Positions 22,448-34,027 of a stretch of 64,000 nt of DNA are shown here, piece after piece (position 1 is the first letter of the stretch; each line of letters starts with the position of its first letter). The notes below the pieces were generated by a model. It searched no databases. It saw only the letters and a list, made by a program, of their open reading frames with translations, and was not told the origin of the DNA. Source of the DNA: Isoetes taiwanensis (lineage: Eukaryota; Streptophyta; Lycopodiopsida; Isoetales; Isoetaceae); contig JAJEKV010000003.1 of the NCBI GenBank assembly GCA_021234155.1, positions 16,354,386 through 16,418,385 of the forward strand, written 5' to 3'. Position numbers and translations under genes: made by a program.

Positions 22448-23667
22448 TGTGACGTCCCCTACTCATATACGGTGCCCTCACCGTATACAAACAAGAGTTC
22501 ATCCCCCATACCAGCTCCACAATGATACAGGGCCCTCCACATATCACTGCAACCTTGATGAGTTCCAGTGGGAAGAATGAAAGGGTCATTTTACCCTGTC
22601 TCCCTCAGGGCCTACCTAGCTGCCGAAGCGTAAACATACACGTCAGTGTATAACATCAATATCACATAACCATCTCGAAGGATGGTACATCTCATATCTG
22701 CATAGACAAAGATCAGTACATCACATGGGGAATCCTACCCAAGGCTCAGACTCAAGGGGATGACTGACGGCTTGGGTCTCCAGAGTTCATTGCAGACAGA
22801 ATTCATGGCAATGGATTTGGTTGGCATGAGAACATGGCTTAGGGTAGTCCACTCCATCCGCCCCTCCTGTGCACACTTTGCAGATTGGGTTGAAAAGTGT
22901 TGGGACCGGACCGTAGCCTGCCAGGTGCATAGCCGAAGGGGCTACTACTGGGTTGCATCTCCCCAGTCTTGATGAGGCAGGAAGAGAGTCGCCTCTCCTC
23001 AAGGGACTCCCATGCCCAACACAGGTGACTAGAGGGCCACTGCCCTTATTCGACTTGAACCCAATGGAGAGTGACACATCACTCCACGGGTGTCGAGCCC
23101 ATGCCTTGCCCACACGCAGTGGCAAGCCATTAGACCTAGTCCACAGGGATCCCCGGTAGGCTTTACACACCAGAGGGATCGTTCTGTGTTGGGACAAATA
23201 TCCCATTGTTCTGCCGGTCTAGCCCCTCGACCCACAACCCGGTGTGGCTCTTGTACACAGGCCGAATTTACAGTGTGCTAAAGAGGCTAGCTAGGAGCAT
23301 CAACTACCAGGCTTTAAGGCCTCTACCCCCCTTCCTAATACAATGAGTCCACAGAGATACATCATCATACACATCACAGAAGAACTAAAGAACAAGATCT
23401 AATCTAATTCACAGAGTAAGGTTCTTTAGTTAGGGCTCGATATCCAGGGATCTAGATGGCTGCTATGGGCAATTTAATAGGCTAAACCTACTTATTCAAT
23501 GACTGGAAGGCGGTTTAGGCTATTAAATTGACAAAATACCTGATCCTTGGCTCGCTCCTCCTGCCCTGAACTCGACCATCCTGCTGAACTGCTAGAAGAA
23601 GAAGCTAGAAAGGGGAACTGATGAGCTAAACTGCTCAGACAGAGTTTGGGAGGCGGGTTTGGCTCCT
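22448..23667 (+). repeat. GC-richer block, possible start of an unrelated LTR
   Basis: Starts TGTGACGTCCCC right where integrase homology ends, and shortly after carries an inverted repeat TATACGGTG/CACCGTATA (22475-22496). Base composition is clearly richer in G+C than its neighbours. It is interrupted at 23668 by element E2 and no second half was found. The overlapping open frames here (to 139 aa, both strands) have no recognisable motif. The LTR reading is an inference from the TG start and the abrupt boundary. Confidence 0.4.
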
Positions 23668-25729
23668 TGTTGCCCCCAAAGGGCAACATGCTAATAGAAA
23701 TCTATTTATTCAAGCTAGGTCAACTCATTTCAGAAGACTAGGTCAAAGTTTGGAAGATTCTTGTCATTCAACATTGATATGGAGGTCAAAAGGTGTTCAT
23801 GCTTCAAGTCAAAAAATGCTCAAGACTTAAACTTCACAAGAGGTACTTTATTTGAGGTCAAATGCTTAATCAGGAATATGCTCTAGAAGATTCTGAGTTA
23901 TGAAGTTTGGAAGACATTATTTGAAGTTTGGAAGTTGAGGTTTGGAAGACTCCCTTATATGTGGTTCCACCCTTGTCACCCACCTTGCCTAGCCATTTTC
24001 TTTCCATATCCATAACTTATCTGCCAATTACCCCATGGCATTTCCCCTATGTACTCTTCATGACCACTTTACACTATTGCCCTCAAAAAATTGCCATAAA
24101 CATTTACCCCACTACCCCCATTGTTGCACTTTTGGCTCAATATTGTCTTCCTACCCATTATTCACTCTTTTGCCATGCTTGCTTTGCTATAATTACCATC
24201 TCCCTCAAATCCCCTACCATTTCCTTCAATGTGCCATCACTTTGTCCATCCAAAAATCTACCTAAGCCTTTGTTTTAAAAATACCATTCCCCATTATTTC
24301 CTTTGCCCCCCAAATGTTCCTTCATGAATTCTTTTGTCTTCATTCTTGTGTCATCATATTCATAGTGGCATATTCCTAATCTTGCCTAAAGATGCCCCAA
24401 AGATTCCCTATTCTTTTTACACGTGTGGACATTCTTCTCCATGGTCCATGGGTTATAATCCCTTTCAATATTTTTTGGGTAAAAGCCTTTAAACCATTGG
24501 CCAAGCTTTCAAAAATGGTCAAATACAGCATATTTCAGGTATATTCGCTCAAAAATACGGGACCATATCGCGGAATTCTTGAGAAAATACTTTCAACGAA
24601 CCCTAATTATGGAAACCTGCTCGAATCACGCCGGAATGGAAGCATTAAACTCTGAAACCTACCTATTTCTGCATTTCCCGCTCTTAAGCATCTTATCAAG
24701 CCTAAATTTAAGCCCTAATATGCTGAAACCGTTAAACCAAAAACATATATACCGGGAGACAATAACAGAAGATTTTCGAAGGCCCAGAAGTATTCAGATC
24801 ATACATTGATCATTGCTGAGCAAGATCTGGACGATCCTTGAAGTTCTTGAGCTCTCCTCAACTGGATCTACAAGATTTAGTTGACATTACTTTAAGAAAT
24901 TATCTTATGACTTTTGATGATTATTTTCTTGTACTTGAAGCTATGAAGCATCCTTATCTGTTGTTATCTTGATATATTTACCTTCATATCAATCCAAATT
25001 GACTGTCAAGTTGTTGAATTTGTCTCCTCGATATTTTCCTTAGTAATTCTTGCCACAAAAATTCTATAGGAAAATCCCCGAGTGTTTTTAATACCTTCTA
25101 CCCTTTTGCCACCTATCCTTGGGTTTTGAGAAAGCCAAGGGAGTTGGAATCATTCAAAAATACCAAGTATAGATCAAACTCAAAAAAATTGCTCTCGGTT
25201 TGAATCTGTTTTTTGATCAGATTTTGCCAAATCCAATCACAAAAATACCTCTACACCTCCAAATGAGAATTTGACCGCTTGCCTCTCTTCCCTAGCACCA
25301 TTGCAACCCACCTGCTTTGGAAATTCTCAAAAAAGTGATTGGCAATTCCAAATCTCAATTTCTGATCACTGTTTTCTACATTTGACCTCTATTGACCAAA
25401 ATTTGACCTCGCTTTGAACTTCGAATAACTCACGATTAAATCTCCGACTTGGTCGAGACTTTCTTATTGGGTATCTACAACTTTTTGACCAAGTCTACAA
25501 GATGTCGACTTCGAAAAATCAATCGCATTCCAACACCACAATTGTTTTGGCAAAGGTGCCACTTTTTGAAAATGGGAAAGGTATAGAACTCGAACTTTTT
25601 GAACTTTTCTTTGAAATTTTCTTGCATAGACTGATCACCTTAAGTGATCTGGAGGTTCTAACCCCAATTTGAGTGAAAACTCAAGTTGGATCCTTGTGGT
25701 TGACCTTTAAGCCAGGTTTAGGGTCAACA
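23668..25729 (+). repeat. 5' LTR of element E2 (family A, subtype 2)
   Basis: 2062 bp with TGTTGCCC...GGGCAACA at the start and GGTTGACC...GGTCAACA at the end. The U5 hairpin is at 25633-25649 and the primer look-alike at 25650-25663. The 5 bp before it are CTCCT; no matching duplication was found because the right end of E2 is lost. Confidence 0.92.
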
Positions 25730-25732
25730 TCT

Positions 25733-25750
25733 TGGAGGTTCTACCGAGAT
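25733..25750 (+). promoter_or_regulatory. Primer binding site of E2
   Basis: TGGAGGTTCTACCGAGAT, identical to that of A2, 3 nt after the LTR. Confidence 0.85.
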
Positions 25751-25770
25751 CTTCCTGGATCTCAGAACTC

Positions 25771-27000
25771 ATGGCTCCAAAGCAAAAATTTCCAGCAGAA
25801 TCAGAACCATTGGAGGATGTTAATGTATCAGATCATTGCAGAGAAAGGCCATTGCCTTCAAGTTTCTCAACTAGCTTACTTCAAAACATGCCATACCAGT
25901 TTGAGTTGAATGTCCCTGTTCCCTTGCCTACCTTTGATTCCAAAGATGAGTGCTAACCACTTTTGAGAATATTTGAAGACTATTACAGGGATTATGGTTT
26001 CAAGAAAGGATGCAAGCTTTTCAGAATTTGAAAAATGTTTCAAAGATGAGAGTGAAGCCGGTGCTTGGTTAACTTATGAGAAGTTAATGGGTACCACTTC
26101 ATGGGATGAACTTGTCAAGAAGTTTCGGATAGATTTGGTAAGTTAGCTGCTCCACAAGATTTGGTTAATGAACCTGCAAGGTTTTTCTATACATGCGAGG
26201 AGAGAGTGTGAATCAAGACAAGGAGAGGTTTAGTACATTCATGAGCAGGTGTCAAAAAGCACAAGTCACCATCCCAACTCGTTTTTAGTTATCGCCTTTA
26301 TTAATGGTCTCGCAAAGAAGACCGGATATCCAAAGAAAGTTGCTCAAAATCCAAGTCACTTGAAGGGTTTGATTCCATTCACAAAATCTTTGCCAAAACC
26401 ACTTATCTAACCCGGATGCTCTCTACTTTGCCTGATAAGCATTATGCTCCTCATCATACTCCCCGACCCGCTTTTACCCTCGATGCTACTGATGCACATT
26501 ATGATTATCACCCTTCTATTCCAGTTTATGCCATACAAAAAGAGAAAAAGAAATCCAAAGAGGAGGAAGCCAATTCTCAAGTTGCGCAGGTCAAGTCGAC
26601 CTATCCAAGGTTACCAAGCCTTAGCGTAAATAACCAAACAATTGGTTGAACTCAAAGTGCAAGAACGGGTAAAACTTACCCTGAATGTATTCATTGCAAT
26701 AGGAATTCTCACCCATCGAAATATGCTATTGGGCAAGTGTGCCCCAAATGTAATAGGAAAGGCCACTTTGGAAAGGAATGTCCTGTTTGTTCTTTTGTAA
26801 AGAGGTTGGCCATACTGATGCTAGGTGTCTTTGTTAAGAAATATTTTGCTAAGCAGAAAAAGAGAAGAGACCGTAGAGTCCAAACCCCTGTGAGATTTGC
26901 TGAACCAAGCACCTCTATAAGATTTATTCAAGCTACGTAAGTTCCTAAATCAAGAAGTTATGGTGGTGCAAACTAGAAGCATGAATGAAGCTCAAGTACA
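25771..27000 (+). pseudogene. gag of E2, many frameshifts
   Basis: Starts MAPKQKFPAESEP. It is open only to 25956, then broken by repeated one- and two-base changes relative to A2 (near 25945, 26015, 26125, 26175, 26210 and beyond). Short pieces of the linker and zinc knuckles reappear at 26416-26649 and 26737-26940, including CPKCNRKGHFGKEC. Several breaks lie where extra C or G creates a CG dinucleotide. Confidence 0.8.
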
Positions 27001-27801
27001 TGCTGAACCAAGTAGGCATTCTACTGCCAGCCCGCACTACCACGTAGTAGAATCACCTGCTCAAACCATAGCTCCACCCCCTCAAAGAAAAAAATATGGT
27101 AAGAAAGATCAAGACTTTGATGAGGTAGATGTTTTGCTTAAAAATTCTAAGGTGAGTGTGGATCTTTTTACTTTATTAAAGATTGCACCTAGTTATAGAA
27201 AAAGGGTACTTCAAAGAAACCAATGGTGAGGTATTAAATGCTTGTGTGAATTTTATCGATGCCACTCGACCTTATTCTAGCACAAAGATGAAGAAGACCC
27301 CGGAGCATTCACATGTTCAAATTTTGCTTTTAGGAGGGTATACTTTCTCTAATGTGTTACTTAATGGGTGTTCCCCTCTAAATATCATGCCATATCATAT
27401 TATGAAGAAATGTGGTTTTGAGGTGGATAAGAAAGCTTCTATGTTATTAAAATCTTTTTATAATGCTAAGATTTCTCCTATTGGTGTGGTGACTAAAGTG
27501 CCCATAACACGTAAGGCATAATCAGAATGCTAACTTTATTGTGGTGGCTTTTGAAGATATAGGAGATGAATCTGATATCTATGACTTACTCTTAGGAAGG
27601 AGATGGTTAGCCACTGTGGATGCCAGGCCAGTCTGGTCTCAAGGGAGATGTACCATCTCCAATGGCTCTCAGACTGCTTCAATTTATAACCAAGAGGGGT
27701 CCTATGACTCCAAGGAAGAGGTACATTTTATTAAAGAAATGCTAATTGAAGAACCTTTGGGATCTTACAGGGTAAAAAATATAAGACCAAGAAAATATGA
27801 G
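27001..27801 (+). pseudogene. E2: gag end, protease, linker to RNase H
   Basis: Protease with the active-site region changed to NGCS (VLLNGCSPLN near 27363) in place of DGGS, so both the catalytic aspartate and a neighbour are lost. The C-terminal part (DIYDLLLGRRWLATVDARPVW) is open at 27541-27807. The element is cut at 27801 by the minus-strand LTR, before the RNase H. Confidence 0.8.
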
Positions 27802-29743
27802 TGTTGACCCTAAACCTGGCTTAAGGATCAACCACAAGGAACCAACTTGAGCTTTCACTCAAATTGGGGTTAGAACCTCCAGATCACTTAAGGTGATCAA
27901 TCTATGCAAGCAAATTTCAATGAAAAGTCCAAAAACTTGGAGTTTAGTACCTTTCCCATTTCCAGAAATTGACACCTTTGTCAAAACAGTTGTGGTATTG
28001 ATATGCAAATCGATTTTTTGAGTCAACCACTGTAGACTTAGTCAGAAAAGATGTAGGTAATCAATGGTAAAGCTTCTGACCAAGTCAGAAAAATAGTTTA
28101 TGAGTTATTCGGGCTCAAAGTGCAGTCAAAATTTGGTCAATAGCAACAAATCTGAAAAAAAAGGATCGAGATTGGGATTTTGGAGTTGCCAGACGAGTTG
28201 TTGAGAATTTCCAAAGCAAATGTGCTTTAATGATGATAAGGAATCTAGGCAAATGGTCGATTGTCATCCGGATAAGCAAAAGTAATTTTTGTGGACCGGA
28301 TTTGGCAAGATACTGATCCAAGAATAGTCAAAACAGAGTGCAAAAATTTCTAACTCAAGTTGTGAGTGGGATTTTTGGATTTTTCAAGACATATAGGTTC
28401 CGTGATGCTTCAAGGATTGATGGCAAATGGATCAAGGGTAATCAAAAGTACTCGTGGATTTTCTCAGAAAATTTTGAACAGAGGAAAAATTGTAAAGGAT
28501 CATAACAGATAATTTCTTCGAATAGGTATCAAATTTCATTGATAGGAATGTAAATCAATCGTAATAATGTTGGATAATAATAATTCAAGACTTCAAAATC
28601 AACTTCGGTCAATAAAAAGTTTCAATAGATAATTTCCAACCAAATCTCTTGTGACTTGATCTGGGAGTACTCGAGAGACTTCCAAAATCCTTTCACCATG
28701 CTCAAAGAATGATCACAAAGATGGTTTGTAATGATTCTGGGCCTTCAAATTTTCTGGATCTAATTTCCCATATATATTTTCAAATTTAGTGGTTCCGGCA
28801 TCTTAGGGCTTGATTTGTGGTTCATTAAGTTTAGGAGCAGCGGGAATCCAGAAATAGCAGGGTTAGGAGGGCGGTAGAATCAATTCCGGCATGATTTCAG
28901 CAATTCCTGGGATTTAGGGTTCATAACCGTATAATTCGTGAAACTCCCGCGATACGGTTCACGTATTTCCTTTGTATATCTTTGGGAATATTCCCTATTT
29001 TTTGGTTTTTTTGAAGTTCCTCCATGGATTAATACTCAAGGCTCATATTTTCTTAAGGTCTTTGCAAGCCTAGGCCATGCTATCAAGCAATTGTATTCAA
29101 ATTTTAAGCTCTAGGGCCATGAAAATGATTTGAAAGAGTAGGGAACCAGTAAGGGTGTGACCATAAGTATTAGGCAAAAATGTTTGCCAAGGGGGCAACA
29201 AGGGTCCATGTGGATGGTGGAAATGGAAAATAATAAGATATGGATATAAAAACAAGGTCTATGGTTAAGCAAAGTATGGGGTAAATGTTTATGGCAAAGA
29301 AGAAGCAAATTTGGAAGGTAATGGTGTAAAAGTGGACATATAAGAGGGATGTCATGGAAAAATTTAGCAAATAATGATAACAAAATAGGTTAGGGATGTA
29401 AGAAGGGAAAAATGGCTAGGCAAAAAGCAAAGTGACAAGGATGGAACCATATAAGGGAATCTTCCAAACTTTAACTTCCAAACTTCGAGCAATATCTTCC
29501 AAACTTCATAACCCAGGATCTTCTAGAGCATATTCTTTGACTAAGCATTTTGACCTCAAATAAAGTACCTCATGTGAGTCTTGAACCTTGAGCACTTGTT
29601 AACTTGAAGAATGAATTCCTTTTGACCTCCACATCAATGTTGAATACCAAGATTCTTCCAAACTTTGACCTAGTCTTTTAAGATAAGTTGACCTAGTGTG
29701 AATGTATAGACCACAATTAGCATGTTGCCCTTTTGGGGCAACA
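27802..29743 (-). repeat. 3' LTR of minus-strand element F (family A, subtype 2)
   Basis: In window coordinates it begins TGTTGACCC and ends GGGGCAACA; the end hairpin reads TGTTGCCC-CAAAA-GGGCAACA. It landed in E2 after the bases ATGAG. It is followed on its right by the matching 3' UTR, which makes it a 3' LTR. Its element is otherwise missing. Confidence 0.9.
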
Positions 29744-30193
29744 TCTCGCCAAAACAAGAAAAAGGCTGGTCCCCTCAGCCATATAATATCAAAGATGAAC
29801 AACTAGAGGGGTCTTCAACTTGTACCAAGGTGTCTATAAGAGTGTGAAATGTATATGTTGATGAAATGAGTATGAATGTGATGATGGAATAATGTGAATG
29901 GAGTATGGTAAGTGAGAAAAGGCAGAAGTAAATATGAAAATGACAAGATGGTGATGAAATGATGGTGAATGGAATATAATGAGTGAGATGAGATGAAAGT
30001 GAGTGTGAATATGACAAAGTGATGATGAAATGGGGGTAAAGTATGTGTGCAAGTGCTTGAAACTTCGCCAAAACAAGAAAATGTATGTCTTCCTCCTAGT
30101 CTTCAACAAGTGCAACTCTGCTGTGATGGTAAAGATGAATTGCAGAGTGCTTTTCTTCTTTAGGGAATGAGAATAAGAATAAGGAGTTCAAAT
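29744..30193 (-). other. 3' untranslated region of element F
   Basis: Minus-strand match to the family A 3' UTR, with the GGCTGAGGGGACCAGCC motif (complement at 29764-29780), CTTGTTTTGGCGAGA-like repeats abutting the LTR and again near 30065, and the GCACTCTGC stem-loop near 30117-30150. Truncated near 30193. Confidence 0.75.
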
Positions 30194-30527
30194 GGGAGGT
30201 AGGGCTACATATATATACTAGCCTATTGTATAATCATATTAGCCACTTCCCCAAGCTCATTATTAGATGATAACCTTAAACCATATCATCATCCCAGTTC
30301 CAAATCGAGCCAACTTTTTTCTTACATCTCATCACAACTTTTCTCTAATTCCTTCATTAAAAATCATTTGAAAAAGATCTGTACAACTCAATTTGAGTGC
30401 ATAGGGATCCTAAAGTAATTGATAAATTTTTGCAGGTTTTGCGCAGCGATTGAGAGCCTTAAGCAACCTGGAGGTTCTAACCAGTAGAATCCATTGAGGT
30501 TGATTCAACTGTTAGGTTTAGGATCAA
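30194..30527 (+). repeat. Divergent LTR end
   Basis: Its right part follows the order of a family LTR end: degenerate hairpin, TGGAGGTTCTAACC (about 30470-30483), then AGGTTTAGGATCAAC. The rest is too diverged to align by eye. It shows a third, older LTR lineage that keeps the primer look-alike. Confidence 0.5.
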
Positions 30528-30611
30528 CGCCTATATGTGAGCCTCTTCTCCTACATCTTCAAAAGCAACAACAATCAAAGTGGCAGCAATATGTAGCATA
30601 ATAACAGGGGG
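30528..30611 (-). pseudogene. Protease fragment, right half of a split
   Basis: Minus-strand match to the protease around 60060-60140 of element C. Continues at about 32016 after an interruption of about 1.4 kb. Confidence 0.65.
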
Positions 30612-32015
30612 TTTTCTTTGTGTTTTTGTACGTTTTTCACTAAGGTTTTCCTATGATTTCGTGATGTATTCAAATGGATGCACTAATGCGTACATCTAGA
30701 GTGCACCATTTCTGAGCCATTAATTTTAGCTCTTTTTTTTTTTCCAATGGTCAACAACCAATGGCTCACAACAAAAGCCCTTTTTTTGTGCGTGTGGTGC
30801 ATAATGGTCAACAACCAATGACTCACAACAAAAGCCCTCTTTTTGCGTGTGTGGTGCATAATGGGCAACAACCAATGGCTCACAACAAAAGCCCCTTTTT
30901 GTGTGTGGTGCATAATGGTCAACAACCAATGGCTCACAACAAAAGCCCTCTTTTTGTGTGTGTGGTGCATAATGAGCACATGAAGGGCTTGAAGGGCACA
31001 TGTAGTGCGGTTTTCCCGCAACAACATATTTCTTATCATAACTTTTGATCCGTAGCTCGTTTGAGATGATTTTTATTGCTTTTGGAAAGCTCTCTCCGAG
31101 ATCTTTTTGATAGTGTATGATATGGATATGTTTGGTTAAGTTATCTATGCTAAAACAACAATTTTTTCGGCCGGGTTTGGTAGGCTTTCACATCCAAATG
31201 ATTAATCTGATTGGCGCTTATTGGATATTGTTTTATGGCTCATTCAGAATGAAGCTTGCAAAAATTACCATGCATTTTTAGATTTTGAGGCGCTTATTAA
31301 GCAAATTCCAAGGCTTCTAGATCCTTGTGCTAACAAGCAGAAAAGTTTCCCACTTTGGTTTCTCACCACAAGAATCCATGGAGGCCAAAGGCTGCTGTTA
31401 AATTCCAGTTGAAAAATGTTTGTGTATGGGTGTTGCAAACTCTATGACTTTCAGAATAATGGGATCAATCTGCTCTATCTTTATGGTAACTTTTACTTAT
31501 GTTCTATTTGTTTTATTGTGATGAAATTCAAAAGCTACAGGTGATGAAAGCCTCAAATGAATTCTAGTTTTTTTCTGGTTTGAATTCTAAAATTTTTGTC
31601 ACATGGGGGGGGGGCCCCTAAGGCCTCCCCCAACACAAACCATTAACATCCAACATATAAAAATTAAATCCCCCAACACATAACAAGCAACACATAACGA
31701 CCAACACATAACAACCATTGACATTAACAACTAACACATAACTACCATTGACATTAATTAACACAACCATTGGGTCCAACACATTTAAATTAAAATCCCC
31801 CTTAAACCCCCTTTGGTTTGGGTGCATATTCACACGGGGGATGACGTAGAGCAACGAGAGCTGTTGGATAGGCATATTCACCCCTTATTCCTTAATCTAC
31901 ACCGTACGTAAAGTTTCTCGTTTGTGGGGTATGCAAGTACAAAATTTGCTATATTGTATAACAAGATTCGCAAAATACTATAAGATTTCAAGCGGAATAC
32001 TATATGGTGTTGATT
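30612..32015. other. Unidentified insertion within protease remnant
   Basis: Separates two halves of one protease remnant. It holds the 57-bp minisatellite, a G/C palindromic run at 31607-31632 and a stretch of AACACATAAC-like repeats at about 31640-31770. No coding domain or clear terminal repeats were recognised, and no sure target duplication. Confidence 0.45.
30746..30975. repeat. Minisatellite, about four 57-bp units
   Basis: The core AATGGTCAACAACCAATGG recurs at 30746, 30803, 30860 and 30914, with a partial copy at 30971. Periods are 57, 57, 54 and 57 bp. Period lengths are multiples of three, so both strands stay open across it; this does not indicate a gene. Confidence 0.9.
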
Positions 32016-32390
32016 TAACTGGGACTCCGCTCACTACTCCAACATGTGCAATCTTAGCATTATAAAAAGATTTTAGCAACCCATGAGACTTCTCGAACAC
32101 TTCAAGACCACACTTTTTAATAACGTGATAAGGCATAATGTTCAATGGAGATCCACCATCCATCGAGACATTGGAGAAGGTATAACCTCCCAAGGCAGTT
32201 GAACACGTGAAAGCTCTGGGATCTTCTTCATTCTGAGCTAATACAAGGTTAGTTGCATCAGCAAAGTTCATACAAGCCAAAGGTTCAGTACATGTGGTCT
32301 ACTGCAAAACTCTCTTCCTATAACTAGGAGCAATCTCTAGCAAAGTGAGAAGATCTACACTTACCTTGGAACAATCTCAAATGTAGCTTA
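31978..32390 (-). pseudogene. Protease fragment, N-terminal half
   Basis: Minus-strand frame at 32280-31978 includes NLVLAQNEEDPRAFTCS and SMDGGSPLNIMPYHVIKKCG, keeping DGGS. The bases to 32390 match the IAPSYRKRVLQ region upstream of it. It connects leftward to 30611 across the insertion. Confidence 0.8.
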
Positions 32391-32439
32391 ACAAATATCA
32401 GACCACTCAACTAGAATGTACTTGCTTTCATTGAAACGA

Positions 32440-32836
32440 GACTTATCATATATGAAAACTGTGGTACATACATTCTGAAGAAACTAGTCATAGACTTGCT
32501 TGAGAGTTCTTGGAAGAGTGAGCTTCTTTGTGTCCTCTACCTTGTTTTCAACCACTTAAGTCCCACTTGTAAACATTTCATGACCACATTTTTCTTGTTT
32601 TTAGGCTTACCCCTTCTTTCCAACACATAGAACAAAGCTTGGCAAGCAAAGTGATCTTTGATGGGAGTATTCAAACACAAGTCACCTAGAAACACTATTA
32701 GCAAAGTAGAGGGCATATCCTTGAATATTGCATTCGTGCCCTCTGAAATGTAGCAGAGACATTCATCATCAAAAGGCATCTTCTTCATTGCAAATGTTCC
32801 CCATAATAAGATTGCTTTGAGCAATACAACCAGCAA
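32440..32836 (-). pseudogene. RT fragment out of normal order
   Basis: Minus-strand pieces GTFAMKKMPF and VFLGDLCLNTPIKDH (YLDD changed to FLGD), followed by a degenerate SKYxLVEWS region. On this strand RT precedes the protease of 31978-32390, the reverse of normal order, so two element fragments were joined. Confidence 0.75.
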
Positions 32837-33254
32837 GTTAGCATAATTATTTTCTCTATTAGATCTATGTTTTTTTTTTTTCCATTGCTATGTACATGAA
32901 CATATGCCGACAAGTCTTAAAAAATGCTTGGACTTACATAAGACAAAACCAATTCTATTTGGGAATGACTACGTGGTGAGAGGAATTAATGGAAAGGTTG
33001 ATGGAATGACACAATAATCCAATCACCTTTAGGGACCGTTCTAGATGCAACTCTTGATATGTAAAAGACTCTAGAATTTTCTTATTGCACTTCCTGATAT
33101 GAAAATAAACCTCTGCAATCTATGTTATTGCACCTCCTGATGTTTAGTGTAAGCCTCTAGAATCTTTGTTGCTGCATCTCCTATGTCATAAAAGCCTGCA
33201 AGAGTGAGATTTATAGCTCGGTTCCTACAACATGGGAAGAACAAGTGCAGTTAA
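32837..33254. other. Intergenic stretch, nothing recognised
   Basis: No open frame of note, no similarity to the elements. Contains a T10 run (32872-32881) and three short direct repeats of the type CACTTCCTGATATG...CTCTNNAATCT around 33085-33180. Confidence 0.5.
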
Positions 33255-33625
33255 AACCTTCCTAGGGTCCAGTCACATGATGCCGTCAACAAGGATTTTT
33301 CCCTGTTGCCATTAATGTCTTTTTTTGCTCGGGATCACACATGATCCTATTAAACTAAGGGTTCCACGTTTCAAAGAAAGAATGGAAGCAAGAAAATTTC
33401 GCGCCCCTATCTGTGATCCGGCAGATGATTGCTGCCAAGTGATATAAAATCATCCACCTGTCATCATCTCTGAAATTCTTGTTGACAACAATGTTTCCAA
33501 CTGATGCAGGAGCCCGTTGAATGGATTGCTACCAACATGGCTTGCAAACGCTCATTTCTATTATTGACAGCATGCAAACGCTGTTGACGACATCATGTGA
33601 CTAGACCCTTACTGCGCCCTAATTG
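33255..33625. repeat. Foldback element upstream of the clathrin gene
   Basis: The bases at 33268-33297 (GGTCCAGTCACATGATGCCG...) recur inverted at 33580-33608 (...GACATCATGTGACTAGACC), about 28 of 30 matching. Weaker similarity extends outward and inward. Size about 370 bp, no coding capacity: consistent with a MITE. No clear target duplication. Confidence 0.6.
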
Positions 33626-33896
33626 TCAGCCAAATCGGCCACACTTGAACCACACATTTGCAATGCCACGATGACAAGAAGGTCGCAATTGTCACGGAGT
33701 GTGGAACTGGGTCGGGTAGTTGCGGCGGATGTGGCCATTTTTTTTTGGGGTTGCGTCGTCTAATTGTGCCACCGGCAACGTAAGCAACTGATGTGGCGCC
33801 ACTTTTGACGTTAGACAGATTAGGTATAAGCCTACTGTTTTGGAAACAGAGGGGAACTTCTTTGCGCCTTCAACGAGGAAGCTCCGCTCATTTCCG

Positions 33897-34020
33897 GTAA
33901 GCCACTCTATTTTGGATCTTGTAGCATTTGTTAGGTATTAGATCTGAAGCATTCAGATTTAGATCTGCATTGTAAAATAAGGTCTACTGGGTATTGGGCT
34001 TATGTTAAATTTGTGGGCAG
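33897..34020 (+). other. Probable 5' UTR intron of clathrin light chain
   Basis: GTAAGCC follows TTTCCG at 33897, and TTTGTGGGCAG ends at 34020, 7 bases before the ATG. Length is 124 bp. Inferred from splice-like ends only; if not spliced, this is plain leader. Confidence 0.5.
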
Positions 34021-34027
34021 CAGAAGC

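Noticed and set aside
22760-23281. Overlapping open frames up to 139 aa on both strands
   Set aside because: GC-rich block keeps several frames open; no recognisable domain, frames on both strands overlap.
30746-30975. CRISPR-like array
   Set aside because: Units are contiguous with no unique spacers, and the sequence is plant nuclear DNA.
30683-31048. 118-aa repetitive protein with HYAPHTQ-like or NGQQPMAHNKSP repeats
   Set aside because: It is the 57-bp minisatellite read in a frame kept open by its period; no start context or neighbours support a gene.
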